Shown here piece by piece: positions 9,582-17,913 of a DNA stretch of 64,000 bases. Each line of letters opens with the position of its first letter. The first letter of the stretch is position 1. Both the position numbers and the translations under genes were made by a program. Location: positions 173,871-237,870 of the forward strand of contig UBZM01000028.1 of assembly GCA_900470095.1 (NCBI GenBank). Reading direction: 5' to 3'. This DNA is from Hyphomicrobiales bacterium (lineage in GTDB: Bacteria > Pseudomonadota > Alphaproteobacteria > Rhizobiales > Beijerinckiaceae). The notes under the pieces are model-generated. The model saw only the letters and a list, made by a program, of their open reading frames with translations. It ran no database searches and had not been told where the DNA came from.

Positions 9582-10525
9582 CGAGCTATCTGCTGCGCCG
9601 CCTGTTGCATATGCTGCCGGTGCTGTTCCTCGCATCATTCGCGATATTCGCGATGATCTACGCTGTACCGGGGGGCCCCGTGGCGGTGCTCGTTGGCGAG
9701 AATGCCTCGCCGGAGGAGATAGCAGCCACCATTGCGCGCTATGGCCTCGATCGGCCGATGCTGATCCAGTATTTCGACTGGCTCGGCCAGGCGGTGCGCG
9801 GCGATTTCGGCCTGTCGCTGCATAGCCGCCAGCCGGTTCTGGCGTTGATCGGGGAGCGCCTGCCGGCAACGCTGCAATTGGCGGTCGCCGCGATCCTTGT
9901 GGCGTTGCTTGTCGGCATCCCCGTCGCGGTTGGAAGCGCCGTGCGGCCCAATTCCTGGCTCGACCGCTTGCTCAGTGGGTGGAGCGCGCTGGCGCTGGGC
10001 GTGCCGACGTTCTGGCTCGGCATCCTGCTGATCCTGCTCTTCGCCGTCGAACTGCGCTGGCTGCCTTCCGCCTCGCGCTACGTGCCGTTCTGGGAATCGC
10101 CGGTGGATGCGCTGCGCAGTCTCATCCTGCCGGCGCTGACGCTGGGTATCTATGTCTCCGGGATCTTCGCGCGGTTTCTGCGCGCGTCGCTGATCGGCGA
10201 AGCGAAGCAGGATTATGTCCGTACGGCGCGAGCCAAGGGGCTGCCCGAAAGCCGCGTCGTCGGCCTGCACATCATGCGCAACGCGCTGCTCCCCTTCGTT
10301 ACAATCGTCGGCCTGATGATGGCGAACTTCATCGGCGGTGCGGTGGTGACGGAAGCGGTCTTCACCTATCCCGGGCTCGGACGCCTGGTCATCCAGGCGA
10401 TCAGCACCCGCGACTACCCGCTGATCCAGGGCTGCATCATGGTGATCCTGGTCGGCTATATGCTGGTCAACCTGATCATCGACCTGCTCTATGCGTGGAT
10501 CGATCCGCGCATAGAATATCATTGA
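9578..10525 (+). CDS. ABC transporter permease, DppB type (second system)
   Basis: Inner-membrane permease with the DppB opening LLRRLLHMLPVLFLASFAIFAMIY, then VPGGPVAVLVGENASPEEI and the EAA loop ARAKGLPESRVVGLHIMRNALLP. 315 aa is normal. It is the last gene of a three-gene transporter without nucleotide-binding subunits. The nearest candidates are DppD/DppF at 3.5-5.3 kb, on the same strand and 3 kb upstream. The gene ends against an IclR regulator on the other strand, with a hairpin between them. Confidence 0.9.
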   Translation: MTSYLLRRLLHMLPVLFLASFAIFAMIYAVPGGPVAVLVGENASPEEIAATIARYGLDRPMLIQYFDWLGQAVRGDFGLSLHSRQPVLALIGERLPATLQLAVAAILVALLVGIPVAVGSAVRPNSWLDRLLSGWSALALGVPTFWLGILLILLFAVELRWLPSASRYVPFWESPVDALRSLILPALTLGIYVSGIFARFLRASLIGEAKQDYVRTARAKGLPESRVVGLHIMRNALLPFVTIVGLMMANFIGGAVVTEAVFTYPGLGRLVIQAISTRDYPLIQGCIMVILVGYMLVNLIIDLLYAWIDPRIEYH

Positions 10526-10552
10526 CGATGGTGCGGATGGCGAGATCCCACC

Positions 10553-10574
10553 CCGCCCTGGGTCTGCAGGGCGG
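10553..10574. terminator. Hairpin between convergent dppB-like and iclR-like genes
   Basis: CCGCCCTG (10553-10560), loop GGTCTG, CAGGGCGG (10567-10574): a perfect eight-pair stem in the 65-bp gap between two converging genes. It lacks a long T-run, so terminator strength is uncertain. Confidence 0.45.
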
Positions 10575-10590
10575 ACGCCGGCAATGCCTG

Positions 10591-11382
10591 TCAGGTCGAC
10601 GCGATGGCGGCCTGCGAGCCGAGATGGCTGGAGATATGCGCGGCGACCTCGCGCAGTCGCATTCCCGCTTTCGCCGCGAGGGGCCGCGGCATTCGCATCA
10701 ACGGTGCCGAGATACTGAGTGCCGCGACGGGATAGTGATTGTCGTCGAAGATCGGCACGCCGACGCACATGGCTCCGTCTTCGTTCTCGCCGATTTCCGT
10801 CGCGTAGCCGAGCTTCGCAACCTGCCGAAGCTGGCGCTCGATCTCTTCGCGCTCAAGCAGCGTGCGCCCGGTTCGTTCGGTCAGGGGCTGGTCGAGCTGG
10901 CGCAGCTTTTCTGCTTCGGGAAGAAAGGCGAGGATCGCCTTGCCCAGCGCGGTCGAATGCATCGGATGGCTGTCGCCGATCCGCGCCTGCATGCGCAGCG
11001 AGCGGTTGGCCTCGATGAGGTCGATATAGACGATCGTGCCGTTCCCTTTCACCGCGAGATTCACCGTTTCGTTGAACTCGTTCATCAGCTCGACCATCGC
11101 CGGGCGCGCGAGCTGGCGGATCTTGCTGAAGCTCGCATCGGCACGCGCGATCGAGCGCAGCAGTGGCCCGAGATTGTATTTGTCGGTCTCGCGGTTGTGG
11201 CTGACGAAGCCGGCCTCAGTCAGCGTTTGCAGATAGCGGAAGGTCGTCGTCTTCGGAATCCGCAGCTCTCGTCCGACGGTCGTGAGCGCGATCTCGTGAC
11301 CGTGGCGCGCGACGAATTCCAGCACCTTGAGTGCCTTCATCACGGGCTGCACGACGTAAGGGTTGCCCGATCTCTTCGGCAT
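10591..11382 (-). CDS. IclR family transcriptional regulator
   Basis: DNA-binding regulator of 263 aa. The N-terminal winged helix-turn-helix is seen in VMKALKVLEFVARHGHEIALTTVGRELRIPKTTTFRYLQTLTEAGFV, followed by the IclR effector domain (GDSHPMHSTALGKAILAFLPEAE and MCVGVPIFDDNHYPVAALSISAP). The start MPKRSGNPYVVQ at 11382 fits family length; the frame stays open far upstream but that part is not IclR-like. It is divergent from the aminomutase-like gene at 11503 and has a TTCC/GGAA dyad in the shared promoter region. It probably controls that gene and perhaps the two transporters. The effector is unknown. Confidence 0.9.
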   Translation of the reverse strand: MPKRSGNPYVVQPVMKALKVLEFVARHGHEIALTTVGRELRIPKTTTFRYLQTLTEAGFVSHNRETDKYNLGPLLRSIARADASFSKIRQLARPAMVELMNEFNETVNLAVKGNGTIVYIDLIEANRSLRMQARIGDSHPMHSTALGKAILAFLPEAEKLRQLDQPLTERTGRTLLEREEIERQLRQVAKLGYATEIGENEDGAMCVGVPIFDDNHYPVAALSISAPLMRMPRPLAAKAGMRLREVAAHISSHLGSQAAIAST

Positions 11383-11425
11383 GGTCGCCCCGCATACTGG
11401 CTGTCGTGAGGCTTCGGATAGCCGG

Positions 11426-11439
11426 TTCCTGGAAATTCC
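11426..11439. promoter_or_regulatory. Candidate IclR operator
   Basis: Two overlapping dyads, TTCCTGGAA (11426-11434) and GGAAATTCC (11431-11439), lie in the 120-bp divergent gap. TGGAAATTCC resembles the TGGAAATNNTTTCCA-like operators known for IclR proteins. That this regulator binds here is inference. Confidence 0.45.
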
Positions 11440-11502
11440 GCAAGGTGAAACCCGCGTTCCTTTACACGGTTCAGGTGCTCTGGTCTGCTCAACAGATCGG
11501 CA

Positions 11503-12834
11503 GTGGAGAACAGGCACGTGCGAGCGAACGGAAGCGGACCAGCAGCAACACTGCGTTTTGAGGAATCGGCGCGGCAGATCGCTGCGAATGCGCGCTACAT
11601 CGCTGGCGGCGTGAACAGCAATTTCAGGCTGGGCATGGCGCCGGGCCCGCTCGTCTTCGAGCGGGGCGAGGGCGCCTATCTCATCGATGTCGATGGCAAC
11701 CGCATCATCGATTATTACTGCGGAATGGGGGCAACGGTGCTCGGCCACACCCCGGCCCGGGTCATCGAGGCAGTGCAGCGCCAAGCGGAGCGAGGCATCC
11801 TGTTTGCCGGCCAGGCGCCGATCGAGCACGAAGCGGCGAAGCTGATCTGCGAGCGCATTCCCAGTGCCGAGCGGCTTCGCTTCGGTTCATCGGGCTCCGA
11901 GGTGGCGCAGGCCGCGATCCGCCTGGCTCGCGCGGCGACGGGCCGGAGCACCATCGTCAAGTTCGAGGGGCATTATCACGGTTGGTTCGACAACATCCTG
12001 TGGTCGACGGCGCCCGGCCTCAATGCGGCTGGTCCTAGCGATGCGCCGACACCCGTCGCGGGGAGCCGAGGACAGGACCCCAGCGCAGGCGACGGTCTTT
12101 CGATCCTCGGCTGGAACGACCTCGCTGCGCTCGAGGCACGCCTTGCCCGTGGCGACGTCGCGGCGGTGATGATGGAACCGGCCATGTGCAACCAGGGCGC
12201 CATCGCACCGCTGCCGGGCTATCTGGAAGGCGCACTCGCGGCCTGCCGCGCCCATGGCGCCCTGCTGATCTTCGATGAGGTGATCACCGGATTCCGTCTT
12301 GGTCGCGGCGGTGCTCAGGAGCGCTTTGGCGTCACGCCAGACCTGACGATCCTGGCGAAGGCGATTGCCAACGGATTTCCGGTGGCGGCGGTCGCCGGGC
12401 GGGGCGACCTGATCGACTTGTTTGCGGATGGCGTGCTGCATGGTGGCACTTTTAATGCGCAGCCGATCGCCATGGCGGCAATGGTCGCGACGCAGCAGGC
12501 CCTGACTCCGGAGCATTACGAGCGCAGCTCGGCTCACGGCCAGCGTCTTCAAGATGGTATCCGCGATATCCTGGCAGAGGAGGGCATCAAGGCTCAGGTC
12601 GTGGGTTTCCCGCTGATGTTCCACATTGCCTTCGGGCTCGATGCGCCGGCGCGCGACTATCGTGAAGTCGCGGCCTCCGACAAGGCGGCCTATAGCCGTT
12701 TCGCGCTCGCGCTGCTGAAACGCGGCGTTCGCGTGCTTGAGCGTGGCGCCTGGTTCGTCTCGTCCGAGCACGATGCTGGCATCGTCGAGGTTACACTGGA
12801 AGCAGTGCGCGGTGCCGCACGCGATACCCGATAG
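11503..12834 (+). CDS. Class III PLP aminotransferase, glutamate-1-semialdehyde aminomutase-like
   Basis: PLP enzyme of the HemL/aspartate-aminotransferase-family type. It has the N-terminal RYIAGGVNSNFR motif, FGSSGSEVAQAAIRLARAATG for phosphate binding, IFDEVITGFRLGRGG with the ring-binding Asp, and LAKAIANGFPVAAVAG, where Lys286 would carry PLP. HGGTFNAQP follows, as in HemL. 443 aa is slightly longer than HemL. It is paired with an IclR regulator in a transport cluster, so it is more likely a catabolic transaminase or aminomutase than the heme-pathway enzyme. GTG 11503 or GTG 11518 could be the start; neither has a strong ribosome site. Confidence 0.85.
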   Translation: MENRHVRANGSGPAATLRFEESARQIAANARYIAGGVNSNFRLGMAPGPLVFERGEGAYLIDVDGNRIIDYYCGMGATVLGHTPARVIEAVQRQAERGILFAGQAPIEHEAAKLICERIPSAERLRFGSSGSEVAQAAIRLARAATGRSTIVKFEGHYHGWFDNILWSTAPGLNAAGPSDAPTPVAGSRGQDPSAGDGLSILGWNDLAALEARLARGDVAAVMMEPAMCNQGAIAPLPGYLEGALAACRAHGALLIFDEVITGFRLGRGGAQERFGVTPDLTILAKAIANGFPVAAVAGRGDLIDLFADGVLHGGTFNAQPIAMAAMVATQQALTPEHYERSSAHGQRLQDGIRDILAEEGIKAQVVGFPLMFHIAFGLDAPARDYREVAASDKAAYSRFALALLKRGVRVLERGAWFVSSEHDAGIVEVTLEAVRGAARDTR

Positions 12835-12930
12835 GGTCCCGCGTCCGATAGTCAGGTCGGCTTCGGCAGTGCTGTATTTGGAGCTCTCAGGACTGGCGGC
12901 CCGGTTCGCACCGGCCGCCGACTCTTGCGG

Positions 12931-12951
12931 GGGGCCGTTACCCCTAGTTTT
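12931..12951 (+). terminator. Weak terminator-like hairpin after the aminomutase-like gene
   Basis: GGGG (12931-12934), loop CCGTTA, CCCC (12941-12944), then TAGTTTT. The stem is short. A second hairpin, AGGCCC-AA-GGGCCT, lies at 12970-12983. Both are in the gap between converging genes. Confidence 0.25.
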
Positions 12952-13033
12952 GAGCGACGGGTAGCATCGAGGCCCAAGGGCCTGCCGATGGTGTCGGCCG
13001 GCAGTTGGGGCGCGCAAGGGCGCATGCGCCTCC

Positions 13034-14242
13034 TCACGCGGGACGTTTGATCTGACGTCCAAGAGCGAACAATCCGAATGCGGCGAGCTGGCCAGCGACC
13101 AGCAGGAAAGGCCAGTCAAAGCTCCCGGTACGGCTGGCGACGATGGCAAACACCAATGGCCCGCAGATCGATCCGACGAAGCCGAACAGGCTTGCGCCGG
13201 ACGTCACGTCGCCGATCAGAGTGGGCGGCGCGACCCGCGCGAGTTCGGCCATGTGGACACCGTTCCATCCCATCGAGGTGGCACCGACCAGCGCCATGCA
13301 GCCATAGACCATCCAGGGACTGGCGTTTGTCGAAGCGACAAGCAGCATGATCGCGGAGCCTGCGCCGAAGGCCAGAAGCGAGAGAAGCAGAAGCCCGGCG
13401 CCCATCCGATCCGCCAGCCATCCAAAGAAGATGCGCGCGACTGTGCTTGCTGCAAGCAAGACGGCGATGTAGTGCCCCGCCTGCGCCAGGGTCTTTCCGT
13501 GCTGCGTGACCATGTAGGTTGCGGTGAAGGCCGTGATGCTGGCCTGCGTTATGGAGAACGACACACCCAGCGCGGTGAGCATCGGCAAGGACGGGTGCGA
13601 ATTCAGAACCCGGGCCGATCGGCTGAGCGAAGACGGCGAGAGGAACAGCCGGGCCCAGGCCCGGTTCTGAGGACCCTTCTCCGCATCGAGGCTCCGTTGA
13701 AAGGGCTGAACCAGCACGATGCAGAAAAAGATGATCGCGACGATGGTCCAGACCGCGCCGACGAAGCCGAGCCCCAGGACCAGGGGCGCGACGACGAGAC
13801 CGGCGATGGTACCACCCAGCGGGACGCCCGCCTGTTTGATCGAAAACACAAGCGTGCGGTGCCTGGGCGGCGCCGTACGCATCAGCAATTGGCTGCCAGC
13901 TGGCGTATTGGGCGCCAGGCCAAGGCCCACCAGGAGGGCGCCGACGAGGCCAAGCAGTCCGAACGACTGCGACAGGAGCAGGAGACCGACCGCGACGAAG
14001 ATCAGGCCGAGCTGCAAGGCTCGGATCGGGCCGTGGTGATCGAGCATCGGGCCGCCGCAAGCCAGGAACCAGCAGATGCCGACCGAAACCACTGCTGACA
14101 CGTAGCCGATGCTTTCTGGCGTCATGCCCCATCGTTGCGTCAGAATCGGCCCAAGGAGAGGGATCGCGGCGGCGGCAAACGAGCTGATAACTTGCACAAG
14201 GAGGGTCGCGCTGAGGGCGCTCGCCCAGACCGGCAGCTTCAA
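13034..14242 (-). CDS. MFS transporter
   Basis: Inner-membrane carrier of the major facilitator superfamily, about 402 aa with twelve predicted spans. Visible signs are the first helix ALSATLLVQVISSFAAAAIPLLGP, RWGMTPESIGYVSAVVS, a motif-A-like loop in the first half and FFGWLADRMGAGLLLLSLLAF in the second half. I chose TTG at 14242 because GGGAGG sits six bases upstream and the protein then begins LKLPVWASALSATLLVQ, as in relatives; a longer form from 14335 adds a Cys/Trp-rich stretch that looks unreal. It is divergent from a LysR regulator. The substrate may be an organic acid, which is inference from the neighbouring gal genes. Confidence 0.85.
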   Translation of the reverse strand: MKLPVWASALSATLLVQVISSFAAAAIPLLGPILTQRWGMTPESIGYVSAVVSVGICWFLACGGPMLDHHGPIRALQLGLIFVAVGLLLLSQSFGLLGLVGALLVGLGLAPNTPAGSQLLMRTAPPRHRTLVFSIKQAGVPLGGTIAGLVVAPLVLGLGFVGAVWTIVAIIFFCIVLVQPFQRSLDAEKGPQNRAWARLFLSPSSLSRSARVLNSHPSLPMLTALGVSFSITQASITAFTATYMVTQHGKTLAQAGHYIAVLLAASTVARIFFGWLADRMGAGLLLLSLLAFGAGSAIMLLVASTNASPWMVYGCMALVGATSMGWNGVHMAELARVAPPTLIGDVTSGASLFGFVGSICGPLVFAIVASRTGSFDWPFLLVAGQLAAFGLFALGRQIKRPA

Positions 14243-14687
14243 GGCAGACCTCCCGTCCCATCGCCGCTTGTCATTCTCCTTCCAGCTCCAGCACGAGCAT
14301 GCAGGGATTGCGACGCTGCACTGGTCTTCCGGCAATGTCGGCGACCGGTCGAGGCCATTTCCGGGCTATGGGGGCTGCAGCAGAAGCATGCGGATTGCCG
14401 GCTCCAGCTCCTGGTGATTGCTCTTCAGGCTGCCGGAACATGCCAGCAGGCTGCCTCACTTCCCGCGGGGTGGCCGACATTGCTGAACCGGCTAAGGTCG
14501 AGGCATTCAACGAGGCTGTTGTCAGCAGTGACCGCTCCCGTGATGCTGCCGTCGCGCCGATCTATCGATTCTGCCGAGCTAGCCTCTGTGGGTTGGGCGA
14601 AGAGTCTGATGCCGGTTCACTGCGCATGGTTGATAAGTTCTTGAGGTCGTACTGGCGCCGATTGGGCCAAGCTGGAGGATCTTGCGG
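14243..14687. other. 445-bp divergent gap between MFS and LysR genes, no recognisable gene
   Basis: Open frames cross the stretch on both strands, but none has a ribosome site or recognisable motif. Composition resembles coding DNA, so it could be the decayed remains of a gene. It must hold the promoters for the MFS gene (leftward) and the LysR gene (rightward). Confidence 0.4.
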
Positions 14688-15599
14688 GTGAGGGTCGACG
14701 TTCTGGGCCTGCAGGCCTTCGTCAGTATCGCCGAGCGGGGCAGTTTTCATGCCGCAGCCTCGCATCTCAATCTCTCTCAGACCGCGCTGAGCCATCGCAT
14801 CCGGAAGCTTGAGGAATCGCTCGGAACGACGCTGCTCTTGCGCACCACGCGCCAGGTCTCGTTGACCCCGGCAGGGTCGGCGCTCCTGCCTCGCGCCCGC
14901 AAGATCTTTGAAGAGCTTGGCGCGGCCATCGATGAAGCGCGGGTCGATGCCGCGGATGCCGAGGAGGAGGTCGCGGTCGGCTGTCTGCCAACCATTGCGG
15001 TCCACTGCATGCCGTCGGTGATCGCCGAGTTCGCCAGGCGATATCCTGCGGTGCGCGTCCGGGTGCATGATAACTCGGCTTCGGAGATCGCCGACAAGGT
15101 CCAGTCGGGCCAGGCCGCGTTCGGCGTGACCATCGTCGCCGCCAATCGCTGGGACCTCGAGCTCAAGCCCGTGGTCAAGGAGCCGTTCGTGCTCGTCAGT
15201 CATCGCAGCATGCCGCTCGCTCGATCGGAGTCGCTGACCTGGGCGCAGTTGCAGGGGCTGCCGCTTGTGCGCATCAGCGCTGAGACCGGGAACCGTGTCC
15301 TGATCGACGATGCGCTGGGCGCGCGGCGCGAGACCTTGACGTGGCGCTATGAGGTCCAGCGCGTCATCACGGCAGTGAGCCTGGTCCGCTCCGCGATCGG
15401 GTACGCGATCGTGCCGCAGCTCGCGCTCGACTCTGTCGATGCCGGCGAATTGGTCGCGATCCCACTGCGCTCGCCGAGCATCAGCCGCACCCTCGGCATC
15501 GTCACCCGCAAGAATATGCTGCTGCGGCCGGCGGCGCGCGACCTCCTGGCGCTGGTGAGCGAGGCGCTGAGAAACAGTGTCTCGGATAAAGATGCATGA
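14688..15599 (+). CDS. LysR family transcriptional regulator
   Basis: 303-aa regulator with an N-terminal winged helix-turn-helix (FVSIAERGSFHAAASHLNLSQTALSHRIRKLEESLGTTLLLR), the hallmark of LysR proteins, and a C-terminal periplasmic-binding-protein-like effector domain. GTG at 14688 is preferred because GGAGG lies about nine bases upstream; TTG 14682 is too close to it. The gene precedes, on the same strand, the TctC receptor and galDBC, so it is the likely activator of 4-oxalomesaconate metabolism. The ligand is probably a pathway intermediate (inference). Confidence 0.88.
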   Translation: MRVDVLGLQAFVSIAERGSFHAAASHLNLSQTALSHRIRKLEESLGTTLLLRTTRQVSLTPAGSALLPRARKIFEELGAAIDEARVDAADAEEEVAVGCLPTIAVHCMPSVIAEFARRYPAVRVRVHDNSASEIADKVQSGQAAFGVTIVAANRWDLELKPVVKEPFVLVSHRSMPLARSESLTWAQLQGLPLVRISAETGNRVLIDDALGARRETLTWRYEVQRVITAVSLVRSAIGYAIVPQLALDSVDAGELVAIPLRSPSISRTLGIVTRKNMLLRPAARDLLALVSEALRNSVSDKDA

Positions 15600-15616
15600 A
15601 AGTAATCAATCGCTGC

Positions 15617-15640
15617 ATTCTTCTCATTTGATGGCAGAAT
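15617..15640. promoter_or_regulatory. Candidate LysR-type operator upstream of the gal block
   Basis: ATTCTnC and GnAGAAT form an interrupted dyad (ATTCT-N14-AGAAT) 18 bases after the LysR stop and about 56 bases before the relic ORF that leads the gal operon. Spacing is compatible with a LysR box. Confidence 0.35.
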
Positions 15641-15695
15641 AGCTTGGGGTCAGGGTCCGTGCGGGACAAGGAAACGCACAAGCAAGGGACGACCC

Positions 15696-15782
15696 ATGCC
15701 TGGCTCCAAAGCAGCGACGATCGCGTTCATCGGATTTGGCGAGGCGACCGGGTACGGCGCGCGGCAAGGGCGTGGCGCGTGA
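15696..15782 (+). pseudogene. Relic N-terminus of an NAD(P)-dependent dehydrogenase
   Basis: A 28-codon reading frame with a good ribosome site (AAGGGA) encodes KAATIAFIGFGEATGYG. That is the opening beta-alpha Rossmann segment of 6-phosphogluconate/hydroxyisobutyrate-dehydrogenase-like proteins (IAFIGFGEA). It then runs into unrelated RQGRGA and stops. Its TGA overlaps the ATG of the TctC gene (TGATG). The simplest reading is that the dehydrogenase was lost by an internal deletion, leaving the start as a coupled leader. It could alternatively now serve only as a leader peptide. Confidence 0.55.
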
Positions 15783-16768
15783 TGAACATCGACCGCCGAG
15801 CATTTCTTGCGGGGCTGGGTTTGGCAGGCCTCGGGCACGCTGCGCGTGCGCAGGTCCAGCCGGCCTGGCCGACGCAAATCATTCGGCTCGTGGTGCCGTT
15901 CACCCCGGGCGGCAGCACCGACCTCCTCGCGCGTCTGATCGCCAGCCGACTGGAACGCACCCTTCCCGGCAAGGGCTTCGTCATCGAGAACCGCCCCGGC
16001 GCCGGCGGCATGATCGCGGCGAGCCAGGTCGCGAAATCCGATCCGGACGGCCATACTCTGATGATGGGGCATATCGGAACGCTTGCCTTCAACCCTGCGC
16101 TCTATCCCAATGTCCCCTATGATCCGGTCAAGGATTTCCAGCCGGTCGCCCTGGTCGCCATGGTGCCGAACATCCTCGTCATCAATCCCAGTCTGCCGGC
16201 GAACTCGTTCCGGGAATTCGTGGCCTATGCCAAGGCCAATCCGGGCAAGCTGAACTACAGCTCCGGTGGACAAGGCAGCGCGGCGCATATTGCCGGTGCC
16301 TATCTCGCGCATCGGGCCGGTTTCGAGGCGATTCATGTGCCCTATCGCGGCACCGCACCGTCGGTGACGGATCTCGTCGCCGGTTCCGTGCAGTTCACGC
16401 TGACTGGCGGTCCAGCGGTGCTGCCGCTCGCCGCAGCGGGCCAGTTGCGGGCGCTCGGCGTCGCCAGCTCCGAGCGCACCTCCTTTGCCCCTCAGCTCCC
16501 GACCATCGCCGAAAGCGGACTGCCGGGTTTCGAAGCCGTGCAGTGGTATGGCATCGTTGCCCCCGCGCACACGCCGGCTGCAATTGTCGAGCGCCTCAAC
16601 CGCGAGATCAACGCGCTGCTCGACCAGCCCGAATTCGTCGCGGCGCTCGATCGCGACGGCGCGATTGCGCGCCGCGAGACGCCGGAGGGCTTCGGGCGTC
16701 TGATCGCGTCGGAAGGGACGCTGTGGCGCGATATCATCACGCGTGCCAGCATCAAGGGCGGAGGCTGA
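15782..16768 (+). CDS. Tripartite tricarboxylate transporter receptor (TctC/Bug family)
   Basis: Periplasmic solute receptor of 328 aa. It has a twin-arginine-like signal (MNIDRRAFLAGLGLAGLGHAARA), then WPTQIIRLVVPFTPGGSTDLLAR, IENRPGAGGMIAASQVAKSDPDG and YRGTAPSVTDLVAGSVQF, all classic Bug-family blocks. It is four bases upstream of galD and overlaps the relic ORF. No TctA/TctB membrane genes lie nearby, as is common for orphan Bug proteins. A role in binding an aromatic acid or dicarboxylate that feeds the gal enzymes is inferred from the operon. Confidence 0.9.
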   Translation: MNIDRRAFLAGLGLAGLGHAARAQVQPAWPTQIIRLVVPFTPGGSTDLLARLIASRLERTLPGKGFVIENRPGAGGMIAASQVAKSDPDGHTLMMGHIGTLAFNPALYPNVPYDPVKDFQPVALVAMVPNILVINPSLPANSFREFVAYAKANPGKLNYSSGGQGSAAHIAGAYLAHRAGFEAIHVPYRGTAPSVTDLVAGSVQFTLTGGPAVLPLAAAGQLRALGVASSERTSFAPQLPTIAESGLPGFEAVQWYGIVAPAHTPAAIVERLNREINALLDQPEFVAALDRDGAIARRETPEGFGRLIASEGTLWRDIITRASIKGGG

Positions 16769-16771
16769 GCG

Positions 16772-17887
16772 ATGTTGCAGATTGCCGTGCCATGCATGCT
16801 GATCCGGGGCGGTACGTCGAAGGGCGCCTATTTCCTCGCCGAGGATCTGCCGGTTGGCACGGCCGCGCGCGACGCGTTCCTGCTCGCGGTCATGGGCTCA
16901 CCCGACAAGCGCCAGGTCGACGGGCTTGGTGGGGCGCATCCGTTGACGAGCAAGGTTGCGATCGTCTCTCGCTCGAACGAGCCGGACTGCGACGTCGATT
17001 TCCTGTTTGCGCAGGTCGGCATCGAGACCGCGTCGGTCGACACCACGCCGAACTGCGGCAACATCCTCGCCGGTATCGGTCCCTTCGCGCTGGCGCGGGG
17101 CCTCGTTCGAGCAGAGGGCGCCAGCACCACCGTCCGGGTTCGGACGCTGAACACGGGCACCATCGCCGATCTCACCATGCGGACGGATGCCGGTCAGGCT
17201 GGTGTCGAGGGCGATGCCCGCATCGATGGGGTGCCCGGGACCTCCGCACCGATCGACATCAGTTTCCTCGGTACGGAAGGCTCCGTCTGTGGCGCGCTGC
17301 TGCCGACGGGAAATCCGGTCGACATTATCGATGGTGTCGAATGCACCCTGATCGATAACGGCATGCCGGTCATCGTTTTGCGGGCGGTCGATGTCGGGCG
17401 CACCGGCCACGAAGCCCGCGAAGTGCTGCAAGAGGATACGGAGCTGAAGCAGCGCATCGAGCGCATCCGCCTCGCGGCCGGGCCGCTGATGAATCTCGGC
17501 GATGTGGCCAAGATGGTGGTCCCGAAGATCGCCCTTGTCGCGCGTCCCGTTGCAGGCTCGATCGCGACGCGCAGCTTCATCCCGCATGAGTGCCACGCTT
17601 CGATCGGTGTCTTTGCAGCGGTGACGGTGGCGACAGCCGCAGCCCTGCCGGGGTCGCCGGCAGCTTCGGTCGCCGCGATGCCTGCCGGTCGCGAACGCGC
17701 GATTTCCGTCGAGCATCCGACCGGGGAATTCACCGTGAAGCTCACCGTGGGAGGCACGACGGAGCGTCCCGTCATCGAGCGTGCCGGCCTGCTGCGTACC
17801 GCGCGCATTCTGATGGATGGCCAGGCCTACGTGCCGCCGCATGCGCTCGCGCGCAGCGGCGACGAAGCACGCAGCGCCGCCGAATAG
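16772..17887 (+). CDS. galD: 4-oxalomesaconate tautomerase (PrpF family)
   Basis: Predicted to convert the keto and enol forms of 4-oxalomesaconate in the gallate/protocatechuate 4,5-cleavage pathway. The PrpF family shares the diaminopimelate-epimerase fold; here it is shown by CMLIRGGTSKGAYFLAEDLP at the start, LGGAHPLTSKVAIV, and TTPNCGNILAGIGPFA, with Cys95 in the NCGN motif. 371 aa fits. It is followed after 26 bases by galB and then galC, and this trio is what fixes the assignment; alone it could be a methylaconitate isomerase. GGAGG precedes the ATG. Confidence 0.85.
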   Translation: MLQIAVPCMLIRGGTSKGAYFLAEDLPVGTAARDAFLLAVMGSPDKRQVDGLGGAHPLTSKVAIVSRSNEPDCDVDFLFAQVGIETASVDTTPNCGNILAGIGPFALARGLVRAEGASTTVRVRTLNTGTIADLTMRTDAGQAGVEGDARIDGVPGTSAPIDISFLGTEGSVCGALLPTGNPVDIIDGVECTLIDNGMPVIVLRAVDVGRTGHEAREVLQEDTELKQRIERIRLAAGPLMNLGDVAKMVVPKIALVARPVAGSIATRSFIPHECHASIGVFAAVTVATAAALPGSPAASVAAMPAGRERAISVEHPTGEFTVKLTVGGTTERPVIERAGLLRTARILMDGQAYVPPHALARSGDEARSAAE

Positions 17888-17913
17888 GACCAAGAAGAGA
17901 GGATTACAGCTCA

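Noticed and set aside
11503..12834. Housekeeping hemL
   Set aside because: The position opposite an IclR regulator beside transporters, and the extended N-terminus, favour a catabolic family member.
12970..12983. AGGCCC-AA-GGGCCT hairpin as a terminator
   Set aside because: Two-base loop and no T-run; such a GC palindrome can arise by chance at this composition.
13034..14335. MFS gene starting at ATG 14335
   Set aside because: The extra 31 residues are Cys/Trp-rich and unlike any MFS N-terminus; TTG 14242 has a good ribosome site.
14299..14691. Possible plus-strand gene upstream of the LysR regulator
   Set aside because: No ribosome site, no recognisable motif, and it overlaps the LysR start in another frame.
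16772..17887. 2-methylaconitate isomerase (PrpF) of propionate metabolism
   Set aside because: No prpB/C/D genes are near; the galB and galC neighbours fit 4-oxalomesaconate tautomerase better.
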